From the NCBI RefSeq assembly GCF_014650575.1, contig NZ_BMVF01000002.1, forward strand, positions 248,001-312,000: a stretch of 64,000 bases of DNA, given 5' to 3'. Position 1 is the first letter of the stretch. Each line of letters opens with the position of its first letter. Shown here piece after piece: positions 9,573-23,339 of this stretch. A model generated the notes under the pieces. It did not search any database. It was not told where the DNA came from and worked only from the letters and a program-made list of their open reading frames with translations. Source of the stretch: Streptomyces naganishii JCM 4654 (GTDB lineage Bacteria > Actinomycetota > Actinomycetes > Streptomycetales > Streptomycetaceae). The position numbers and the translations under genes are program-made.

Positions 9573-10488
9573 CGGTTTTCCCCCGCCGGCCCCGCACACG
9601 CCCGCCGCACCACCCTGGAACCGCCCTCGCGCGCACCCCGCCGCGCCCTGAACCCGCCCTCATCCGCACCCAGCAGCGCCCCGGACCCGCCCCCGCGCCG
9701 CCCCACCGCCGCCCACCGTGTTCGATCGGACGCCCGGGTTACGGCCTCCCTCCACAGATTCGGCGACTTTCTCCCGTCCACACCCTGGGGACCGCGAAGT
9801 TGTCCCGAGCGGCGTCCACAGGGCGGCCCCCGGACCGGCATCCGCCCAGCTCAGCCGCCTGTGGAATGGTGGACGAAGGCCTTCCACAGGCTGTGGACGA
9901 AGCAGGAATCCACAGGCTGTGCACGAAGTTGTCCACGGGCGGCCCACAGGCTGGGGCCCGTTGTCCCCAATGATCGCGCTCTTCTCCACACCTCTGTCCA
10001 CTGTTCGGCAACCCGACGCACCGGCTCACCGCGTCGAGTGAAAGCCGTCACACCGAGGTGCCGGATTGGGCTGTGGGAAACGTGGGTAAATCTGGGGACG
10101 CAGTTGGGGAGAACCGCCCTCGGGCTGTGGGCGAGGTGTGCAGAACTTCCTGTTCTCCACAGAGACCCTGGGTTGTCCACCGCCGCCGCCCACAGGGCCC
10201 GTGGACAAAATTCCCGCGCTGAGCTGGGCAAACGGGGTTATCCACCGTATCCACAGCCCCTACTACTACTCCCGACCAGTAAGAGAGCGGAATCCGTTTC
10301 GAAGCGGGGCCTGTGCACAACTCGCCCTCTCGAGCCCACCCGCCCCTCGGAGCGACTTGACCCCGACAGGCACCTGTTGTCAGTGCGGTGCGTCAGACTG
10401 GTCCCCGGTGTCCTTCCCGTCGCTGTGGGCGGCGACACCGAGTCGGAGGACTTGAGGACTCGAGCGCGACAGCAGGAGGCGGCTTACG
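9573..10488. other. oriC: chromosomal replication origin oriC
   Basis: The dnaA-dnaN interval of about 0.96 kb has no gene and is dense with DnaA boxes in both orientations. I counted at least 15 near matches to TTGTCCACA, including 9800-9808, 9812-9820, 9892-9900 (minus), 9929-9937, 9961-9969, 9982-9990, 9994-10002, 10153-10161, 10173-10181, 10200-10208 (minus), 10238-10246, 10247-10255 and 10312-10320 (minus). They fall in clusters around 9774-10002 and 10153-10320, separated by a sparser stretch. This is the Streptomyces type of origin, with many weak boxes and no obvious long AT-rich unwinding element. Confidence 0.95.
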
Positions 10489-11619
10489 GTGAAGATCCGG
10501 GTGGAACGCGACGTACTCGCGGAGGCAGTGGCGTGGGCGGCACGCAGCCTCCCGGCCCGTCCGCCGGCGCCTGTTCTCGCCGGCCTGCTCCTGAAGGCCG
10601 AGGACGGCCAGCTGAGCCTGTCCAGCTTCGACTACGAGGTCTCCGCCCGCGTCTCGGTGGAGGCCGAGGTCGAGGAGGAGGGCACGGTTCTCGTCTCCGG
10701 CCGCCTGCTCGCCGACATCTCGCGCGCCCTGCCCAACCGGCCGGTGGAGATTTCCACAGACGGTGTACGGGCGACGGTGGTCTGCGGCTCCTCCCGCTTC
10801 ACGCTCCACACACTGCCTGTGGAGGAGTACCCCTCGCTCCCGCAGATGCCGAACGCGACGGGCACGGTCCCCGGCGAGGTCTTCGCCTCCGCCGTGCAGC
10901 AGGTGGCGATCGCCGCCGGCCGCGACGACACCCTGCCCGTCCTCACCGGTGTGCGCATCGAGATCGAGGGCGACACCGTGACCCTGGCCTCCACCGACCG
11001 CTACCGCTTCGCGGTCCGCGAGTTCCTGTGGAAGCCGGAGAACCCGGACGTCTCCGCGGTCGCCCTGGTGCCCGCCAAGACCCTCCAGGACACCGCCAAG
11101 GCGCTGACCAGCGGCGACCAGGTGATCCTGGCGCTGTCCGGCTCGGGCGCCGGCGAGGGCCTGATCGGTTTCGAGGGTGCGGGGCGGCGTACGACCACGC
11201 GTCTGCTGGAGGGCGACCTCCCGAAGTACCGCACGCTGTTCCCGACGGAGTTCAACTCGGTCGCCGTGATCGAGACCGCCCCCTTCGTGGAGGCCGTCAA
11301 GCGCGTGGCCCTGGTCGCCGAGCGCAACACCCCGGTGCGGCTGAGCTTCGAGCAGGGCGTGCTCATCCTGGAGGCCGGCTCCAGCGACGACGCACAGGCT
11401 GTGGAAAGGGTGGACGCCCAGCTCGACGGCGACGACATCTCCATCGCCTTCAACCCGACGTTCCTGCTGGACGGCCTGAGCGCGATCGACTCCCCGGTGG
11501 CCCAGCTGTCGTTCACCACGTCCACCAAGCCCGCGCTGCTCAGCGGCAAGCCCGCCGTGGACGCGGAGGCCGACGATGCCTACAAGTACCTGATCATGCC
11601 GGTGCGCCTCAGCGGCTGA
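10489..11619 (+). CDS. dnaN: DNA polymerase III beta clamp
   Basis: DnaN forms the ring-shaped sliding clamp that tethers polymerase III. The 376-residue protein is of normal length with three clamp folds; MKIRVERDVLAEAVAWAARS and the C-terminal YKYLIMPVRLSG are family hallmarks. The GTG at 10489 follows a GGAGG site. It lies directly downstream of oriC, the conserved position. A weak GC hairpin follows at 11654-11670. Confidence 0.98.
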   Translation: MKIRVERDVLAEAVAWAARSLPARPPAPVLAGLLLKAEDGQLSLSSFDYEVSARVSVEAEVEEEGTVLVSGRLLADISRALPNRPVEISTDGVRATVVCGSSRFTLHTLPVEEYPSLPQMPNATGTVPGEVFASAVQQVAIAAGRDDTLPVLTGVRIEIEGDTVTLASTDRYRFAVREFLWKPENPDVSAVALVPAKTLQDTAKALTSGDQVILALSGSGAGEGLIGFEGAGRRTTTRLLEGDLPKYRTLFPTEFNSVAVIETAPFVEAVKRVALVAERNTPVRLSFEQGVLILEAGSSDDAQAVERVDAQLDGDDISIAFNPTFLLDGLSAIDSPVAQLSFTTSTKPALLSGKPAVDAEADDAYKYLIMPVRLSG

Positions 11620-11794
11620 CCGGCCGAGCGGGGACGGGCGGGGGCCGGCGGGTCCCCGCCGACGGCGGGGCCGCAGGTCAGGGCGTACGTATGAGCGGGT
11701 ATGCCCACGGATGTGCGCGAGCGTCCGGGTTTAGGCTCGGACGCGGGTACGAAAGTGCCCTACGCCACGTCGTGCAACCTAAGGAACGCAACTG

Positions 11795-12673
11795 ATGGAG
11801 CTCGGTCTCGTCGGCCTCGGCAAGATGGGCGGCAACATGCGCGAGCGGATACGCCGCGCGGGCCACACCGTCGTCGGATACGACCGCAACCCCGACCTCG
11901 CGGACGTCCACAGCATCGAGGAGCTTGTGGGCAAGCTGCAGGGCCCGCGCGTGGTCTGGGTGATGGTCCCGGCCGGTGAGGCGACCCAGACCACGATCGA
12001 CGAGCTCGCCGGGCTGCTGGAGCCCGGCGACGTGGTCGTGGACGGCGGCAACTCCCGCTGGACGGACGACGAGAAGCACGCGCGCCAGCTCGCGGCCAAG
12101 GGCATCGGCTTCGTCGACTGCGGCGTCTCGGGCGGCGTCTGGGGCCTGCAGAACGGCTACGCGCTGATGTACGGCGGCGAGGCCGAGCACGTCGACCTGG
12201 TGCGGCCGGTCTTCGACGCGCTCAAGCCGGAGGGCGACTTCGGCTCGGTGCACGCCGGCCGGGTCGGCGCCGGGCACTTCGCGAAGATGGTCCACAACGG
12301 CATCGAGTACGCGATGATGCAGGCCTACGCCGAGGGCTGGGAGCTGCTGGAGAAGGCCGACTCGGTCACGGACGTCCGTGAGGTCTTCCGCTCCTGGCAG
12401 GAGGGCACCGTCATCCGCTCCTGGCTGCTCGACCTCGCGGTCAACGCCCTCGACGAGGACGAGCACCTCGAGCAGCTGAGGGGTTACGCACAGGACTCCG
12501 GCGAGGGCCGGTGGACCGTGGAGGCGGCCATCGACCACGCCGTGCCGCTGCCCGCGATCACGGCCTCGCTGTTCGCGCGGTTCTCCTCGCGCCAGGAGGA
12601 CTCGCCGCAGATGAAGATGATCGCCGCGCTGCGCAACCAGTTCGGCGGCCACGCGGTGACGAAGAAGCCGTAG
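11795..12673 (+). CDS. gnd: 6-phosphogluconate dehydrogenase, short form
   Basis: It oxidatively decarboxylates 6-phosphogluconate to ribulose 5-phosphate. The dinucleotide motif GLVGLGKMGGNM is at the N-terminus, and the substrate motifs VVDGGNSRW, DCGVSGGVWG and FAKMVHNGIEYAMMQ are intact. At 292 residues it is the short type, lacking the C-terminal extension of the roughly 470-residue enzyme; short forms are often NAD-linked, though cofactor choice cannot be settled here. The ATG has an AAGGAA site upstream. Its place between dnaN and recF is a conserved Streptomyces feature. Confidence 0.93.
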   Translation: MELGLVGLGKMGGNMRERIRRAGHTVVGYDRNPDLADVHSIEELVGKLQGPRVVWVMVPAGEATQTTIDELAGLLEPGDVVVDGGNSRWTDDEKHARQLAAKGIGFVDCGVSGGVWGLQNGYALMYGGEAEHVDLVRPVFDALKPEGDFGSVHAGRVGAGHFAKMVHNGIEYAMMQAYAEGWELLEKADSVTDVREVFRSWQEGTVIRSWLLDLAVNALDEDEHLEQLRGYAQDSGEGRWTVEAAIDHAVPLPAITASLFARFSSRQEDSPQMKMIAALRNQFGGHAVTKKP

Positions 12674-12739
12674 GGAAGAAGAAGTAGTCCGCAGGACCGC
12701 TCGCCGGTCCACGACGCCGGGGGAGGTCGGCGTACGACC

Positions 12740-13861
12740 ATGCACGTCACGCATCTGTCGCTGGCCGACTTCCGCTCGTACACCCGGGCCGAGGTCCCGC
12801 TCGGCCCGGGCGTCACCGCGTTCGTCGGCCCCAACGGCCAGGGCAAGACGAACCTCGTCGAGGCGATCGGCTACCTGGCCACCCTCGGCAGCCACCGCGT
12901 CGCCACCGACGCCCCTCTGATCCGCATGGGCGCCGAGCGCGCGGTGATCCGCGCCCAGGTGCGCCAGGGTGAGCGGCAGCAGCTGGTCGAGCTGGAGCTG
13001 AACCCGGGCCGTGCCAACCGCGCCCGGATCAACCGGTCCCCGCAGGGAAGATCCCGGGACGTGCTGGGGATCGTGCGGACGGTGCTGTTCGCGCCGGAGG
13101 ACCTGGCCCTGGTCAAGGGGGACCCCGGTGAGCGGCGGCGGTTCCTCGACGAGCTGATCACGGCCCGCTCCCCGCGCATGGCGGGCGTGCGCTCGGACTA
13201 CGAGCGCGTGCTCAAGCAGCGCAACACCCTGCTGAAGTCGGCCGCGCTGGCCCGCAGGCACGGCGGCCGCTCGATGGACCTGTCCACGCTGGACGTGTGG
13301 GACCAGCACCTGGCGCACGCGGGAGCCGAGCTGCTCGCCCAGCGGCTGGACCTGATCGCCGCGCTGCGGCCCCTGGCCGACAAGGCTTACGAGCAACTGG
13401 CGCCGGGCGGCGGGCCGGTGGCGCTGGAGTACAAGCCGTCCGCGCCCGGTGAGGCGCACACGCGCGAGGACCTGTTCGCGCAGCTGACGGCGGCGCTGGC
13501 GGACGCCCGCAAGCAGGAGATCGAGCGGGGCGTGACCCTGGTGGGCCCGCACCGGGACGACCTGCTGCTCAAGCTCGGCCAGCTGCCGGCCAAGGGCTAC
13601 GCCTCGCACGGTGAGTCCTGGTCCTTCGCGCTGGCGCTGCGGCTGGCGTCGTACGACCTGCTGCGCGCCGAGGGCAACGAGCCGGTGCTGATCCTCGACG
13701 ACGTCTTCGCCGAACTGGACGCCCGGCGCCGCGAGCGCCTGGCCGAGTTGGTTGCCCCCGGCGAGCAGGTGCTGGTGACCGCGGCGGTCGACGACGACGT
13801 GCCGCACGTGCTGACGGGAACGCGGTTCACGGTGTCGGACGGGACGGTGGAGCGCGTATGA
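12740..13861 (+). CDS. recF: DNA repair protein RecF
   Basis: RecF is an SMC-like ATPase that directs RecA loading at gaps with RecO and RecR. The 373-residue protein has Walker A GPNGQGKT at 30-37, the signature region near [15 protein letters not shown], and Walker [13 protein letters not shown]. The start follows a GGGAGG site. The last codons overlap the next gene by 4 nt (ATGA), so the two are coupled. Confidence 0.97.
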   Translation: MHVTHLSLADFRSYTRAEVPLGPGVTAFVGPNGQGKTNLVEAIGYLATLGSHRVATDAPLIRMGAERAVIRAQVRQGERQQLVELELNPGRANRARINRSPQGRSRDVLGIVRTVLFAPEDLALVKGDPGERRRFLDELITARSPRMAGVRSDYERVLKQRNTLLKSAALARRHGGRSMDLSTLDVWDQHLAHAGAELLAQRLDLIAALRPLADKAYEQLAPGGGPVALEYKPSAPGEAHTREDLFAQLTAALADARKQEIERGVTLVGPHRDDLLLKLGQLPAKGYASHGESWSFALALRLASYDLLRAEGNEPVLILDDVFAELDARRRERLAELVAPGEQVLVTAAVDDDVPHVLTGTRFTVSDGTVERV

Positions 13862-14505
13862 GTCCCGCAGGACCCGCAGGCCCCGGCGGACCCGGAAGCC
13901 CCGAAGGCCCGGGAGGCTCCGGAGGACTCGGAGGCCCGGGAGGATCCGAGGGACTCGGAGGACCCGCGGGGCCCGCTCCCGCGCAGCCGGAGCCGGGCGG
14001 CCGGGCGCAGCCCTCCGGCGTCGACCTCGCGCGCGTGGCGCTGCGCGCGGCGAGGGAGGCGGCGCGCGCCCGCGGCGACGCGGCGCAGCAGGGCGGCCGG
14101 CGCAGGCGCGGTGGCGCGCGCTCCGGCGCGCGGGGCGACGGCCGGGACCCCATGGCGCTGGGCGCGGCGATCAACCGGCTGATCACCGAGCGGGGCTGGG
14201 AGACCCCGGCCGCGGTGGGCGGGGTGATGGGCCGCTGGCCGCAGATCGTGGGCGCGGACGTGGCCAAGCACTGCGTCCCGGAGAAGTACGACGAGGACGA
14301 GCGCGTCCTGTCGGTGCGCTGCGACTCGACGGCGTGGGCGACGAACCTGCGCCTGCTCGCGCCGACACTGGTCGCCCGTCTCAACGAGGACCTGGGTCAC
14401 GGCGCGGTGCGCGTCATCAAGGTGCACGGTCCCGGCGGAGGTCCCCGGCGCTACGGCCCGCTGCGCGCTCCCGGCAGCACGGGACCCGGTGACACCTACG
14501 GGTGA
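13858..14505 (+). CDS. DciA-type DUF721 protein
   Basis: The 215-residue protein has a glycine/proline-rich N-terminus (1-90) and a DUF721 domain at about 95-185 ([42 protein letters not shown]). DUF721 proteins are DciA, the replicative-helicase operator in bacteria that lack DnaC or DnaI. The family assignment is solid; the function here is inferred from that and from its place between recF and gyrB. It is translationally coupled to recF. The N-terminal repeats of Gly-Gly-x units are probably disordered. Confidence 0.85.
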   Translation: MSPAGPAGPGGPGSPEGPGGSGGLGGPGGSEGLGGPAGPAPAQPEPGGRAQPSGVDLARVALRAAREAARARGDAAQQGGRRRRGGARSGARGDGRDPMALGAAINRLITERGWETPAAVGGVMGRWPQIVGADVAKHCVPEKYDEDERVLSVRCDSTAWATNLRLLAPTLVARLNEDLGHGAVRVIKVHGPGGGPRRYGPLRAPGSTGPGDTYG

Positions 14506-17019
<2,514 letters not shown>

Positions 17020-17061
17020 GTCGGTCTCAGCTGACCGCACCAGGAAGGATCTTCACCAGCA

Positions 17062-19656
<2,595 letters not shown>

Positions 19657-19674
19657 CACGAGGAGTGAGTCATC

Positions 19675-20457
19675 GTGAGCGGAGCCACGGGCCCCGGATC
19701 GGCCGGTACCTCCCCGGGTACGGAGACGGACGGCGGCGGCCGTGGCTCCGCCGCGCGTGCGACCGACACGCACACGACCCAGCTGAAAGCGATCAAGGCG
19801 CCCGCGAGCGACTCGCACCCGCCGCACACCCACGGATCCCAGGGGGGAACGGTGACGGACACCCGAGGCCCGCAGGCGCAGCCCGCGGCCGGCCGCCCCG
19901 GGGGCGCGACGCCCCAGCAGCAGGCCGCCGGGGCGCAGCAGGCGACGGCCTCCCCGCTGCCCGGTGAGCGCCAGCCGCAGCAGCAGACGGGGCCGTACCA
20001 CCCGCCGCAGGCCTACCCGGCCGACGGCGGCGCCACCGGCGCCGTGCGCCGCCCGCGTACCGGCGGAGGGGCCCGTACGGCCCCGCGCACCCGCAAGGCG
20101 CGGCTGAGGGTCGCCAAGGCCGACCCCTGGTCGGTGATGAAGGTCAGCTTCCTGCTCTCCATCGCGCTCGGGATCTGCACCGTCGTGGCCGCCGCCGTGC
20201 TGTGGATGGTCATGAACGCCATGGGCGTCTTCTCGACGGTCGGCGGCACGATCTCGGAGGCGACCGGCTCGAACGAGTCGAACGGCTTCGACCTGCAGTC
20301 CTTCCTGTCCCTCCCGCACGTGCTGATGTTCACGTCGATCATCGCGGTCATCGACGTCGTCCTCGCGACGGCCCTGGCGACCCTCGGCGCGTTCATCTAC
20401 AACCTGTCGGCGGGCTTCGTCGGCGGCATCGAGCTGACGCTGGCCGAGGACGAGTGA
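19675..20457 (+). CDS. DUF3566 membrane protein
   Basis: The 260-residue protein has a disordered N-terminal 140 residues rich in G, Q, P and A, then two membrane segments (about 152-182 and 212-250) separated by a short S/N-rich loop. This is the DUF3566 pattern. The family is found downstream of gyrA across Actinobacteria; its function is not established. It starts with GTG behind GAGGAG, 18 nt after gyrA, and is probably in the same transcript. Confidence 0.88.
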   Translation: MSGATGPGSAGTSPGTETDGGGRGSAARATDTHTTQLKAIKAPASDSHPPHTHGSQGGTVTDTRGPQAQPAAGRPGGATPQQQAAGAQQATASPLPGERQPQQQTGPYHPPQAYPADGGATGAVRRPRTGGGARTAPRTRKARLRVAKADPWSVMKVSFLLSIALGICTVVAAAVLWMVMNAMGVFSTVGGTISEATGSNESNGFDLQSFLSLPHVLMFTSIIAVIDVVLATALATLGAFIYNLSAGFVGGIELTLAEDE

Positions 20458-20523
20458 GCGGGCGCGTCCCCGCGGCCTGCGAGGGCCCGGGACGCGGCGC
20501 CCACAGGCCCCGGACAACCGATT

Positions 20524-20552
20524 TTGGGACTGCCCGCCTCGTGCGCTAATCT
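20524..20552 (+). promoter_or_regulatory. tRNA-Ile promoter
   Basis: TTGGGA (20524-20529), a 17-bp spacer and TAATCT (20547-20552) make a good vegetative promoter about 43 bp before the tRNA-Ile gene. Confidence 0.6.
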
Positions 20553-20594
20553 TCAGGAGTCAGCGCGCGGGACACACACCCCGCAGAGCGCGGC

Positions 20595-20671
20595 GGGGCT
20601 ATAGCTCAGTTGGTTAGAGCGCATCCCTGATAAGGATGAGGCCACAGGTTCAAATCCTGTTAGCCCCACCA
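20595..20671 (+). tRNA. tRNA-Ile (GAT)
   Basis: A full cloverleaf: acceptor GGGGCTA paired with TAGCCCC, anticodon GAT at 20629-20631, T-loop GGTTCAAATCC, and CCA encoded in the genome (20669-20671). The position just after the gyrA cluster is conserved in Streptomyces. Confidence 0.97.
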
Positions 20672-20674
20672 GCG

Positions 20675-20710
20675 AAAAGACCCCCAGCCAGTATCGGCTG
20701 GGGGTCTTTT
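20675..20710 (+). terminator. tRNA-Ile terminator
   Basis: A perfect 15-bp stem (AAAAGACCCCCAGCC with its complement, 20675-20689 and 20696-20710) ending in TTTT, starting 4 nt after the tRNA. Confidence 0.9.
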
Positions 20711-20831
20711 ATCTTGGGGACCCCGCTGACATCCGTAGGGTCTTCGGCGTCAGTGCGAGGTTGCACAACCTTCGTCTGGGGCCGGGAGTCTCCACGCTGT
20801 ACGTCAAGACCGCACAGCGTGAAAGGTCCCC

Positions 20832-22262
20832 GTGCCCCTCAAGAGTCGCGTCGCCGCCCGGACCGGCGCCGTCATGTCCGCCGTCGTCCTCGGCGGCCTG
20901 CTGGCCGCCGCTCCGCAGGCGGCCGCCGCCGACAACACCTGCTCGGCCAACGTCTACAAACGGACGTTCTACAAGAACACCACGTTCTCCGGCTCCCCGG
21001 TGAAGACCGACTGCGACAGCGCCATCGACCAGAACTGGTCCGGCAGCCCGGCCTCCGGCGTGCCGGCGGACAACTTCGGGGCGCGCTGGTCGGTCACCCG
21101 CGACTTCGGCTCCGGCGGCCCGTTCATGTTCGACGTCTCGGCCACCGACGGCGTCCGCGTGTACCTGGACGGCGCCCGGCAGATCGACCTGTGGTACGGC
21201 ACCGGCGACACCGCCCGCTCCACCTTCCTCGGCTTCAACATCCCGTCCGGCAAGCACACCGTCCGCGTCGACTACGTGAACTGGGGCGGCGCCGCCAAGG
21301 TCAAGTTCACCTACGCGCCCCGGACTTCGGCCAAGTACGACCAGATCAAGCCGCTCGCGCCCACCGGTGTGAAGACCGCCTACGACACCAAGTCCCGCAG
21401 GACGACCGTCTCCTGGTCCGCCAACAAGGAGATGGACCTGGCGGGCTACACGCTCTACCGGCGGCCCGTCGGCTCCGGTACCTGGACGAATGTCGCCACG
21501 ACAACCGCCCGCGGCTGCACCGACCCGCTGGTCAACCCCGACGACCGCACGCCGTACTACTACGAGGTCCGCGCCAGGGACAAGGCCGGCAACACCTCGC
21601 CGGGCAGCACGGACACCATCGTCCGGCCCCTGCCGGTCGTCACGTCCCTGACCGGCACGTACGACAAGGGGACCGGCAAGGTCACGCTGAGCTGGCCGCA
21701 GAACACCGAGCCGCAGTTCGACCACTACACGGTGCTGAGCAACGACAAGGTGGACGGCTCCTGGAAGTGGGTGCCGCTGGGCACCACCACCGGCCACACC
21801 TGGACCACCGCCCCGGTCGTCCCCGACGGCGAGTGGCGCCACTACCGGGTCCTGGTCACCAACGACGGCGGCACGACCACCTACAGCCCGGCCGGGCTCG
21901 ACGCCTACGCCACCAACGAGGTGTGGCTGGAGATCCCCGACAGGATCGCCCCGGCCAGCGCCCCCGAGCTTCTCGTGGGCTCCTGCGAGGGCGGCGTCCG
22001 GGCGACCGCCAAGGACTCCACGCCGTCCCCCCTCCGCGACTTCACGGGCTTCGAGATCGAGCGCCGTGAGGCGGGCACGGCCGCCTGGACCACCGTGGCG
22101 CACCAGGGCTACGACCCGCGCCCCGACCCGGTGTTCGTCACCGTCTGCGACGCGCTGCCCGCCGACGGGCGCACCTACGAGTACCGGGCCCGTACGTACG
22201 ACGCGGCGGGGAACTACTCGCCGTCCAGCGACCTGCGTGCCGTGACACGGCCCGCGGGCTGA
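20832..22262 (+). CDS. secreted PA14-like/fibronectin type III protein
   Basis: The 476-residue protein has a signal peptide (about 1-34, cut near QAAAAD). Residues about 40-165 resemble a PA14 domain, a sugar-binding beta module (NWSGSPASGVPADNFGARWS; VRVYLDGARQIDLWY). Three fibronectin type III-like repeats follow at about 180-265, 275-365 and 375-476 (for example TVSWSANKEMDLAGYTLYRR). No catalytic domain is visible, so it may bind polysaccharide or the cell surface; this is inference. The GTG start follows GAAAGG. It has its own terminator. Confidence 0.8.
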   Translation: MPLKSRVAARTGAVMSAVVLGGLLAAAPQAAAADNTCSANVYKRTFYKNTTFSGSPVKTDCDSAIDQNWSGSPASGVPADNFGARWSVTRDFGSGGPFMFDVSATDGVRVYLDGARQIDLWYGTGDTARSTFLGFNIPSGKHTVRVDYVNWGGAAKVKFTYAPRTSAKYDQIKPLAPTGVKTAYDTKSRRTTVSWSANKEMDLAGYTLYRRPVGSGTWTNVATTTARGCTDPLVNPDDRTPYYYEVRARDKAGNTSPGSTDTIVRPLPVVTSLTGTYDKGTGKVTLSWPQNTEPQFDHYTVLSNDKVDGSWKWVPLGTTTGHTWTTAPVVPDGEWRHYRVLVTNDGGTTTYSPAGLDAYATNEVWLEIPDRIAPASAPELLVGSCEGGVRATAKDSTPSPLRDFTGFEIERREAGTAAWTTVAHQGYDPRPDPVFVTVCDALPADGRTYEYRARTYDAAGNYSPSSDLRAVTRPAG

Positions 22263-22266
22263 CGCG

Positions 22267-22299
22267 AAGATCCCCGGTCGGATGCCGACCGGGGATCTT
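22267..22299 (+). terminator. terminator of the fibronectin-type gene
   Basis: A perfect 15-bp stem (22267-22281 with 22285-22299) and 3-nt loop just after the stop. It also faces the convergent gene at 22396-22752 and could serve both. Confidence 0.85.
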
Positions 22300-22395
22300 G
22301 TCCATCTGGTGGTGCGGTACTGCCGATCTGCTGTACGCGATCGCCGTTGTGTCATGGGGCCTGCGGGAGGCACCGGCGGGGCCGGTGCGGCTCTG

Positions 22396-22752
22396 TCAGC
22401 GTTGCAGGGGGATCGTGGGGCGGACCGGGGGAGCGGCGGGGGCGCACTCGGTGTCCGCGGTGAGCGAGGGGGCGTCGGCCCGCGGGTGGTGGCGGCAGCT
22501 GGGGGACTTGCCGTGGGCCTCGGCCCGGATGCGCTGTTTCATCGTGGGGGGCAGGGACCGGGCATGGACCCTGGACCAGGGTGAGGACGTCGTCTGCGCC
22601 GGCACCAGAGCGGTGCTCTTGGGCGCCGTCTCGGGCTGCGGGGCGGCCGTGGCCGCGGTGGCGGTCGTGGTGACGAGTCCGAGCGCCGTGCACAGCGCGA
22701 GGAAGGCGGTGACGATGGCGGTCCACAGCTTGACGACCTTGTGCTGGTCCAT
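22396..22752 (-). CDS. small secreted or membrane protein, unknown
   Basis: The 118-residue protein has a basic start (MDQHKVVKLW), a hydrophobic segment (about 9-33, TAIVTAFLALCTALGLVTTT) and an A/P/T-rich polar tail of about 85 residues. This suits a signal peptide or single anchor with an extracytoplasmic tail. It may belong to a Streptomyces-specific DUF6344-like family, but I am not sure. The start has a GAGGGG site. No motif suggests a reaction. Confidence 0.6.
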   Translation of the reverse strand: MDQHKVVKLWTAIVTAFLALCTALGLVTTTATAATAAPQPETAPKSTALVPAQTTSSPWSRVHARSLPPTMKQRIRAEAHGKSPSCRHHPRADAPSLTADTECAPAAPPVRPTIPLQR

Positions 22753-22889
22753 GTCCCCTCACTTTCGGGTTGGGCGATTTGCGTACTTTGCTCATCATGT
22801 GTATGAGGGTCGCGAAGTGGTGGACCGACGCCCGTGGCGCGGCGTTCTTCGGATGAACACCACTCGGATGGGCGCATGAGCGACAGGTC

Positions 22890-22918
22890 ACCGATCGGTA
22901 TCGGTCGGTGTGTATAGT
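22890..22918 (+). promoter_or_regulatory. DLW-39 promoter with inverted repeat
   Basis: TATAGT at 22913-22918 is a strong -10 box. The place of the -35 is taken by an inverted repeat, ACCGAT-CGGT-ATCGGT (22890-22905). It may be an operator, or the promoter may need an activator. Confidence 0.45.
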
Positions 22919-22964
22919 CGGGCGCCAGAGGTCCCCTACGTCAAAGGAAAGACGAGGTCGCGCG

Positions 22965-23093
22965 GTGAAGAAGCTTCTCCTGGTCGCACTGGCCGCCATC
23001 GGCGGGCTCCTCGTGTACCGCCAGATCCAGGCGGATCGCGCCGAGCAGGATCTGTGGACGGAGGCGACCGACTCCGTGCCCACGGGTTCCTGA
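22965..23093 (+). CDS. DLW-39 family small protein
   Basis: A 42-residue protein, MKKLLLVALAAIGG at the start and EQDLWTEATD towards the end. The D-L-W triplet and length define the DLW-39 family of tiny single-membrane-segment actinobacterial proteins encoded near gyrA and tRNA-Ile. Function is unknown. The GTG start follows GAGGT by about 8 nt. Confidence 0.88.
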   Translation: MKKLLLVALAAIGGLLVYRQIQADRAEQDLWTEATDSVPTGS

Positions 23094-23118
23094 GCACCGA
23101 CATCCGATACTGAGCAGG

Positions 23119-23146
23119 CCCCGACCGCCCGAGCGGTCGGGGTTTT
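23119..23146 (+). terminator. DLW-39 terminator
   Basis: A 10-bp stem (CCCCGACCGC with GCGGTCGGGG, 23119-23142) followed by TTTT, about 25 nt after the stop. Confidence 0.9.
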
Positions 23147-23339
23147 GTGTTGCCCGCCCCGGCCGGCCCTCCGCGGAGTCCTCGTGTTGCGGGGTCGCGG
23201 CGCCCGGTGTAGCGGTCCCGCCGCTCGAGCCGGGCGTTTCGGACGCTCGCGGCCGATGCGCGGATGGCGCAACGGCGCGCGGGGCAGGATGGGCGACGTC
23301 TTGTACGCCGGGGTGGGACGCATGCGAGGGGGCTCGGTA

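Noticed and set aside
11654..11670. Small GC hairpin after dnaN
   Set aside because: Only a 7-bp stem without T-run, so too weak to call a terminator with confidence.
12680..12730. A second TAG 14 nt after the gnd stop, considered with the repeated-stop pattern
   Set aside because: It is out of frame and not part of a clear tandem repeat.
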